Positions 50,872-55,360 of a stretch of 55,360 nucleotides of DNA are shown piece by piece. Numbering within the stretch: position 1 is the stretch's first letter; each line of letters opens with the position of its first letter. The notes beneath the pieces are model-generated. The model did no database searches and was not told the DNA's origin. It was given only the letters and a program-made list of their open reading frames with translations. This DNA is from Paenibacillus sp. Its GTDB lineage: Bacteria > Bacillota > Bacilli > Paenibacillales > Paenibacillaceae. The position numbers and the translations under genes were made by a program. The stretch lies in assembly GCA_017512705.1 (NCBI GenBank), contig JAFWEX010000135.1:1-55360 (forward strand), written 5' to 3'.

Positions 50872-50934
50872 GTGTCGAAGTCCGATCGAAAACGTGGCGG
50901 GATTTGGCGTTTCCTGCGCTTTCCCGAGAAATAA
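50872..50934 (+). CDS. Possible 20-aa basic small protein
   Basis: A 20-codon frame with GTG start 6 nt after AGGAGG and a promoter-like sequence upstream. The peptide is strongly basic (begins MSKSDRKRGG) and ends in an aromatic stretch. The rest of the region to 51150 shows no gene. No family is recognised; chance cannot be excluded. Confidence 0.4.
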   Translation: MSKSDRKRGGIWRFLRFPEK

Positions 50935-51156
50935 TTATTCGATGTCCACCTTGTGACTAACCACCTTGTCATGAAAGAGGGCATCTTACGCTGGGAGCTG
51001 AACGCAGTCACGTGTGGAGAGTGACTCGGAATGCAATGGAAGTCTTGCTTACGAACTGAGTATACACCTCGACTCGGTAAGCTTCTATGAAGCAGAGCAC
51101 ACATTCACCTATCATTCACCTGTCTTCCCATTGTTTCGCAACAGAATCACAACAAA

Positions 51157-51192
51157 GAGGCATAGAACCAGTATTTCTACTGGTCACGCCTC
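51157..51192 (-). terminator. Probable terminator after pncB
   Basis: Stem GAGGC, internal bulge, ACCAGTA / TACTGGT, GCCTC with a TTTC loop; on the minus strand it is followed by TTTGTTG. It lies 40 nt past the pncB stop. Confidence 0.65.
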
Positions 51193-51231
51193 CTTGATGG
51201 TATTCATACTATGATCTACAGATTATAATTT

Positions 51232-52686
51232 TTACTCTTCCGTTGATTTTACATGCTCAGCAATCAGTTTTTGCTTCATATTCCATGCTGCAGGACTGAT
51301 GTTCACGCGGTAAATCTCTGGATTCAGCTTCCGCTGGTATTCCGGCCAAAACAGGTTTAATTGCTCCTTATGATATGCACGTATTTCATCCAGCGTAGGC
51401 AGATCATATACTTTGCGCCCATTGACGAAAATCGGCTCCAGCATATTAACTGCTTCATAACGGGTAACTGTCTTTTTCAGATAAGGATGGAGTGGATTGA
51501 ACAGCTTGAGTGGACCACCCTGGAGTGGCTGCTCCTCTTCCGGGTAACAGATATAATCTGCAATCGCCTTACCATGCTTCGGATCAATGATCCGGTAGAC
51601 TTCTTTTTTGCCCGGTGTGGACACTTTTTCCGGATTAGCAGAGATCTTGAGCGTTGGCAGCATTTCCCCGTTCACTTCACGCTCGACCAGCTTGTAAACA
51701 CCACCCAGTGAAGGTTGATCCGACGCCGTAATTAACTGTGTCCCAACTCCCCATGTGTCAATCCGCGCTCCCTGCGCTTTCAGGTTAAAGATGGTATTTT
51801 CATCGAGATCATTCGACGCTACAATCTTCACATAGTGTAGGCCAGCATCATCCAACATCTGACGGGCCTGAATGGATAGATAAGCAAGGTCGCCACTATC
51901 TAGACGAATCGCATTCATTTTTTTGCCCTGACTCTCCAGCCACTTGGCTGTCTTAATGGCATGAGGAACGCCGCTATTCAGAGTATCGAATGTATCCACA
52001 AGCAATGTCACTTGATCCGGCAATACTCTTGCGTAGACATCGAATGCCTCTTGTTCACTCATAAAGCTCTGCACCCAAGAGTGGGCATGTGTACCCGCTG
52101 TAGGAATGCCGAACTGTTCACCAGCCAGCATATTCGATGTCGCATGGAAGCCTGCTACATAAGAAGCCCGAGCACCCCATATCGCGGCATCTGCCTCTTG
52201 TGCACGGCGTGTTCCGAACTCAAGCAATGTATCTTGCTGCGCCACCTGCTTGATGCGTGAAGCCTTTGTTGCAATTAGTGTTTGATAATTCATAAAATTA
52301 AGGATGGCCGTTTCGACCAGCTGTGTTTCCATAATGGTGCCTTCGACCCGAATGAGCGGTTCGTCAGGAAAAACAATTGCACCTTCTTTCATGGAATGAA
52401 TTGTCCCCTCAAAAGAGAACTGAAGCAATTCCTCCAAAAAGACCGGATCGTAGTTCTCTGGTTGTTTGGATAAAAATTTGATGTCTTCCATGGTGAAGCG
52501 AAGCTGGCTAATGTAATTCACAATACGCTCCAACCCGGCAAACACGGCATAGCCATTGCCAAAAGGAAGCTTGCGGAAGTAGGCCTCAAACACGGCCTTC
52601 CGTTTATGTGTACCATTCACCCAGTGCGCATACATCATGTTGATCTGATATTTATCCGTATGTAAAGCCAGGCTTGTTGTTTGCAT
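51232..52686 (-). CDS. pncB: Nicotinate phosphoribosyltransferase
   Basis: A 484-residue enzyme making nicotinate mononucleotide from nicotinate, PRPP and ATP, the second step of NAD salvage. Motifs: MQTTSLALHTDKYQINM at the start, FGTRRAQE (about 155-162), GTHAHSWVQSF with the phosphorylated His (about 199-209), and IRLDSGDLA (about 267-275). The ATG at 52686 is chosen, as GAGAGG lies 9 nt upstream. Its gene follows pncA by 90 nt in the same direction. Confidence 0.95.
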   Translation of the reverse strand: MQTTSLALHTDKYQINMMYAHWVNGTHKRKAVFEAYFRKLPFGNGYAVFAGLERIVNYISQLRFTMEDIKFLSKQPENYDPVFLEELLQFSFEGTIHSMKEGAIVFPDEPLIRVEGTIMETQLVETAILNFMNYQTLIATKASRIKQVAQQDTLLEFGTRRAQEADAAIWGARASYVAGFHATSNMLAGEQFGIPTAGTHAHSWVQSFMSEQEAFDVYARVLPDQVTLLVDTFDTLNSGVPHAIKTAKWLESQGKKMNAIRLDSGDLAYLSIQARQMLDDAGLHYVKIVASNDLDENTIFNLKAQGARIDTWGVGTQLITASDQPSLGGVYKLVEREVNGEMLPTLKISANPEKVSTPGKKEVYRIIDPKHGKAIADYICYPEEEQPLQGGPLKLFNPLHPYLKKTVTRYEAVNMLEPIFVNGRKVYDLPTLDEIRAYHKEQLNLFWPEYQRKLNPEIYRVNISPAAWNMKQKLIAEHVKSTEE

Positions 52687-52778
52687 TTGTCTCATCCTCT
52701 CTGACTTCCACTCGATTCTCAAATTCATGCTGAGAATACGGGCTTAAAGCTGATTACACCACATCGCCAGCTGGCGAA

Positions 52779-53336
52779 TCAGGCCAAAATTGTTTCACTT
52801 GCTTTAACCACCTGAGCACCCAAACTGGACCGGAAATGTCCTAGTGCCCAATCGTGTCCAGCGGAGTTAAAGCTCGCTACGGCATCCTCATAGATTGTAA
52901 TATGAAATCCTTTGTTATAGGCTTCCACGGCCGTGTGCAACACACATATATCAGTACATACCCCGATCAGTGCGATATCGGTTATGCCTCGTTCACGAAG
53001 TTTCAGTTCCAGATCTGTTCCGCAGAATGCACTGTATCTCGTTTTATCCATCCATCGAATCTCACTTTTGTGCTTCTCCATAACTTCGGCCAATCGACCG
53101 TACAATTGTCTACCTTCCGTGCCACGAATGTTATGTGGCGGAAAAAGAACGGTTTCGGGATGGTAAGGATCATTCTCCTCATGGAGGTCAACAGCCATTA
53201 TAACTTCATCATTGTTATTGCAATATGCTTCTGTAATTGCAGCTACCGTCTCTTCAATCTCCACAGCCGGCTGTCCAACAGGCAGAGCACCTGTAACAAA
53301 ATCCTGGGTATAATCAATAACAACTAGTGCTTTCAT
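52779..53336 (-). CDS. pncA: Nicotinamidase, isochorismatase-like
   Basis: A 185-residue cysteine hydrolase converting nicotinamide to nicotinate. Catalytic Asp8 (VVIDYTQDF), Lys (MDKTRYSAF, about 101) and Cys (GVCTDICVLHTA, about 131-142) are present, as are metal-binding Asp/His (AVDLHEENDPYH). GGAG lies 8 nt before the ATG. With pncB downstream and an NrtR-like gene upstream it forms an NAD salvage cluster. Confidence 0.93.
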   Translation of the reverse strand: MKALVVIDYTQDFVTGALPVGQPAVEIEETVAAITEAYCNNNDEVIMAVDLHEENDPYHPETVLFPPHNIRGTEGRQLYGRLAEVMEKHKSEIRWMDKTRYSAFCGTDLELKLRERGITDIALIGVCTDICVLHTAVEAYNKGFHITIYEDAVASFNSAGHDWALGHFRSSLGAQVVKASETILA

Positions 53337-53375
53337 CGTCCACACTCCTCTATTTTGGATATGGTTGATAGGCAA

Positions 53376-53468
53376 CTCTTAAATTCATTAGGCGAAGCTG
53401 ACCAACGGAGTAACGCGTAAACCACCCTTACATGGGTCAGGCTCAGGTTAATGGGGATCTATGATCCA
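53376..53468 (-). other. Intercistronic region with inverted repeats between the NrtR-like gene and pncA
   Basis: It contains CTGACC / GGGTCAG (about 53397-53448) enclosing ACCC-6-GGGT, and GGATC-TAT-GATCC near 53455-53467. The shapes suggest a folded leader or regulator sites, but no known riboswitch consensus was recognised. Confidence 0.3.
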
Positions 53469-54278
53469 TTACGTATAGATGGATAGCCGCGGTACAAGCT
53501 CAGTAAACCGATACAGCTGCGCGGGACGCTGGGAGTATTGATTGGAGCTGACTAAGTTGCCCTCATCATCACGCACTTCTTCCACAATCCCTTTACGGCT
53601 GCGAGTAGATGTTATTTTCCGGATAAAATTAGGCTCTTCAAAATCCGGTACAACACTTTGGATAACCTGGTATAATTCACTTAACGTGAAATCAAGGGGT
53701 AGAAATTGTCTGGCAATCGTTGTCTCTAACATCTGCTGTTGAATTCGTCTGTACGCATCTTCAATGATCGTTCTGTGATCAAAGCCCAGTTCTAACTCTT
53801 CCAGTGCTTCCTGAATGGTAAACAGTCCCACTTCCTCCGCATCATCAGCTGCCTGCCGATGTTCCAGCATCCATTCCTCTACAAGCGCGAAGAATGCATG
53901 AGAAATGATCCATCCCCTCGGGTCACGTCCTGGCTGACTATATACGTTCAGATATTCCAGATGTCCGCCGTCTACACCTGTCTCCTCCATCAGTTCACGC
54001 TTAGCTGCATCATATATGGATTCATTCTCTTGGCAAAAACCGCCAGGTAATGCCCATCTTCCTGCAAACGGCCAACCCTTGCGTTTAATTAGCATGACCT
54101 TCAACTCCCGTATGGGGAGGGTCTTTGTTACCGTTTTGCGTTCCCTTTTCGTCAGCGTGAACATAACGATATCTGCAGGAACTCCGTCTGGGGTACGATA
54201 ATTCTTGGAGCTATAATTACGTGCTTCCAGTTCTTCGTTCACTGGTTCAGTGTTAACGTGTTTATTATTTTCGCTCAT
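53469..54278 (-). CDS. nrtR: NrtR-like Nudix-winged-helix regulator
   Basis: A 269-residue protein. Residues 35-175 are a Nudix domain with a complete box, GGFCQENESIYDAAKREL then MEETGV; residues 180-269 form a winged helix (LPLDFTLSELYQVIQSVVP, FIRKITSTR) typical of NrtR. NrtR represses NAD biosynthesis genes and senses ADP-ribose or NAD-derived ligands. Its position directly upstream of pncA-pncB in the same direction supports this role. The intact Nudix box means catalysis is not excluded. ATG at 54278 chosen over a GTG at 54287; neither has a strong ribosome-binding site. Confidence 0.85.
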   Translation of the reverse strand: MSENNKHVNTEPVNEELEARNYSSKNYRTPDGVPADIVMFTLTKRERKTVTKTLPIRELKVMLIKRKGWPFAGRWALPGGFCQENESIYDAAKRELMEETGVDGGHLEYLNVYSQPGRDPRGWIISHAFFALVEEWMLEHRQAADDAEEVGLFTIQEALEELELGFDHRTIIEDAYRRIQQQMLETTIARQFLPLDFTLSELYQVIQSVVPDFEEPNFIRKITSTRSRKGIVEEVRDDEGNLVSSNQYSQRPAQLYRFTELVPRLSIYT

Positions 54279-54312
54279 GGGCACCACCGACTAATTTCAT
54301 TTTGATAATTTC

Positions 54313-54340
54313 ATTATGACATAATAAAAACTTTTGTCAA
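54313..54340 (-). promoter_or_regulatory. Promoter with palindrome for the NrtR-like gene
   Basis: On the minus strand TTGACA (plus 54335-54340), 16-bp spacer, CATAAT (plus 54313-54318). The -10 box lies inside a perfect 13-bp palindrome ATTATGACATAAT (54313-54325), a candidate autoregulatory operator. Confidence 0.6.
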
Positions 54341-54362
54341 CCTTTGATTCTGTCTACCTTCC

Positions 54363-54767
54363 TCAGGCTCTCGCTTTTGCCACGCGAAATGTAGCTGTAG
54401 CCATACATCCCAGTGTTCCTGATGCATCACGCACCTCGGATTGGGTGGTGATACTTCGTCCTGCCTGATGAAGCACAGTCGACGTAACCATTAATTCACC
54501 CTGTCGCATCGGCGCAAGGAAATGCACGTTCAAGTTTGTTGTAACACAACTATCAACTTCCATCGCGGCTGTCGCAACCATACCCATCGCCTGATCCATC
54601 AGTGAGGTTAGCACACCGCCATGAATGATCCCCATGGAATTGGTATGCTGTTCTCCAGCTGTGAGTGCAATCTGGACCTCTTGTTTGCTTCCTTTAATAT
54701 AACGGCATCCGAGAAATCCCCAGAACCGGCCATCTCCGTCTTCCACCATTTTGTCCAAAATACTCAT
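54363..54767 (-). CDS. PaaI/YdiI-type hotdog thioesterase
   Basis: A 134-residue single hotdog domain. The active-site signature is MGIIHGGVLTSLMDQAMG (about 45-62), with the Asp or Glu nucleophile/base in the following helix. Members cleave acyl-CoA such as phenylacetyl-CoA or hydroxybenzoyl-CoA; substrate not predicted. AAGGAG lies 9 nt before the ATG. Single gene; no strong terminator seen. Confidence 0.9.
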   Translation of the reverse strand: MSILDKMVEDGDGRFWGFLGCRYIKGSKQEVQIALTAGEQHTNSMGIIHGGVLTSLMDQAMGMVATAAMEVDSCVTTNLNVHFLAPMRQGELMVTSTVLHQAGRSITTQSEVRDASGTLGCMATATFRVAKARA

Positions 54768-54993
54768 GTTTCATTTCTCCTTCTGTTCCACATGTTGTCT
54801 AAACCATTCTAAGCTGTTATTCTCATTTATTAAAAATAGTATCGTTTCCACTTATTATTGTATACCCACGTGTCTAACAAACGTCCCCAAGCCAAATAAC
54901 CCCACATTGTGGAGCATGGCGATGACTAAACGTTTCCATGTATACTGGCGATCACCTTGCTCCGCTCGTATTCGGTGTGTCTTTCATCAAGTC

Positions 54994-55020
54994 AAAAAAG
55001 GCGCGGACTACGTCCACACC
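54994..55020 (-). terminator. Intrinsic terminator after ricA
   Basis: On the minus strand a 9-bp stem (GGTGTGGAC with GTCCGCGCC, two wobble pairs, 3-nt loop) is followed by TTTTTT, 12 nt past the stop. Confidence 0.8.
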
Positions 55021-55031
55021 CTTCCGTTCAA

Positions 55032-55360
55032 TTAACCGCAGCTGCTCGGAGGTGAATCCGTTCCAGCTTCGACATTAACTTTTTCAGATACCGTATCCCG
55101 AATGACCGAGATAACAAGTTGAAGCAGATAATTAATGTCACTTTGACTCTGTTGGAACTCCGTCACTATCGGAATGCTGTCCAGTTCATTTTGCAAATCA
55201 TCAATTTCCTGTTCGATTTTGCTGACCATTGCGCTGTTGTTGAAGCTCTCAAAAGCAACAATTTCCTTCTGTTTCTTCTTGATCGTTGCAATCAATTGCT
55301 GAATACGCTCATGATCTCGAATTTTGGCTTCTGCTTGTTGAAATTGTTTCACTTCTTCGC
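55032..55360 (-). CDS. ricA: RicA/YmcA-type regulator of RNA processing, 5' end outside the window
   Basis: The C-terminal 109 residues of a YlbF/YmcA-family protein. The frame runs to the window edge in phase (EEVKQFQQAEAKIRDHERI), so the true start lies to the right; the GTG inside is not a start. EFQQSQSDINYLLQLV matches the family core. RicA works with RicF and RicT to control RNase Y, competence, sporulation and biofilm formation. The tail ends in SSCG; a C-terminal Cys is a cluster ligand in RicA. Confidence 0.88.
   Translation of the reverse strand, partial: EEVKQFQQAEAKIRDHERIQQLIATIKKKQKEIVAFESFNNSAMVSKIEQEIDDLQNELDSIPIVTEFQQSQSDINYLLQLVISVIRDTVSEKVNVEAGTDSPPSSCG

Noticed and set aside
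53376-53468. Possible riboswitch before pncA
   Set aside because: Stems exist, but no match to TPP, NAD+ or other known consensus could be made by eye; kept only as an unassigned region.
1-55360. CRISPR arrays, tRNA and rRNA genes, prophage
   Set aside because: No regularly spaced repeats, no cloverleaf or rRNA signature and no phage structural genes were seen.

Overview
The window looks like a chromosomal segment of a Paenibacillus-like Bacillales bacterium. The basis is the mix of genes: YpdA-type bacillithiol-disulfide reductase, RicA/YmcA, an Rtp-like protein, a BmrCD-type exporter pair, a T-box-controlled argS, YtwI/DUF441, YneR and a YflT-like stress protein. Shine-Dalgarno sites are strong and GTG, TTG and one apparent ATT start occur. 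Base composition is moderate, except for an AT-rich left end and a GC-rich island inside hrpB. No tRNA, rRNA, CRISPR array, prophage or intact insertion sequence was seen.

Layout. 1-760: AT-rich flank with one small membrane-protein gene and strong hairpins. 762-4035 (minus): sugar/polyol-type operon with a TIM-barrel isomerase and two Gfo/Idh/MocA dehydrogenases, one broken by a one-base frameshift; a cre-like site and a direct repeat lie upstream. 4329-16897: housekeeping and regulatory genes (phosphodiesterase, Rrf2 regulator, DivIVA/GpsB-like protein, DksA-like protein, ArsR regulator with MFS pump, Rtp-like protein with dehydrogenase, acyltransferase, YflT-like stress protein behind a SigB-like promoter, HrpB helicase, SDR).

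17083-27202 (minus) is the most unusual part. It is a type VII secretion locus (YukD-like protein, three-ATPase EssC/EccC without FHA domains, a WXG100 protein, a second helical-hairpin protein and a 276-residue unknown) followed by a membrane-anchored kinase, a von Willebrand A protein and a PP2C phosphatase. That trio has the composition of the 'TerY-P' phosphorylation triad. EsaA, EssA and canonical EssB were not found. esxA has its own promoter and a terminator-like hairpin after it, so it is probably made in excess. The inferred picture is a WXG100 secretion machine controlled by reversible phosphorylation.

27622-36507: small unknown gene, aldehyde dehydrogenase, acetyltransferase, L,D-transpeptidase, RsgA, a 27-codon ORF with its own promoter and tandem terminators, an ArsR-DUF2087 regulator, ypdA-ytwI, an uncharacterised protein, a Nudix protein and an IscA-like protein. 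36610-40864 (plus): leader peptide, transcription attenuator and a heterodimeric ABC multidrug exporter, with the organisation known for Bacillus bmrB-bmrC-bmrD. 41011-46120 (minus): YdcF-like protein, a frameshifted HEPN-like gene, and argS plus an ABC transporter behind an arginine T-box. 46213-50774: 18-Cys copper-storage protein, CobW-family GTPase, MoaB, lipoprotein, quinone oxidoreductase, membrane protein. 51232-54340 (minus): NAD salvage cluster (NrtR-like regulator, nicotinamidase, nicotinate phosphoribosyltransferase). 54363-55360: hotdog thioesterase and the 3' part of ricA, which runs off the right edge.
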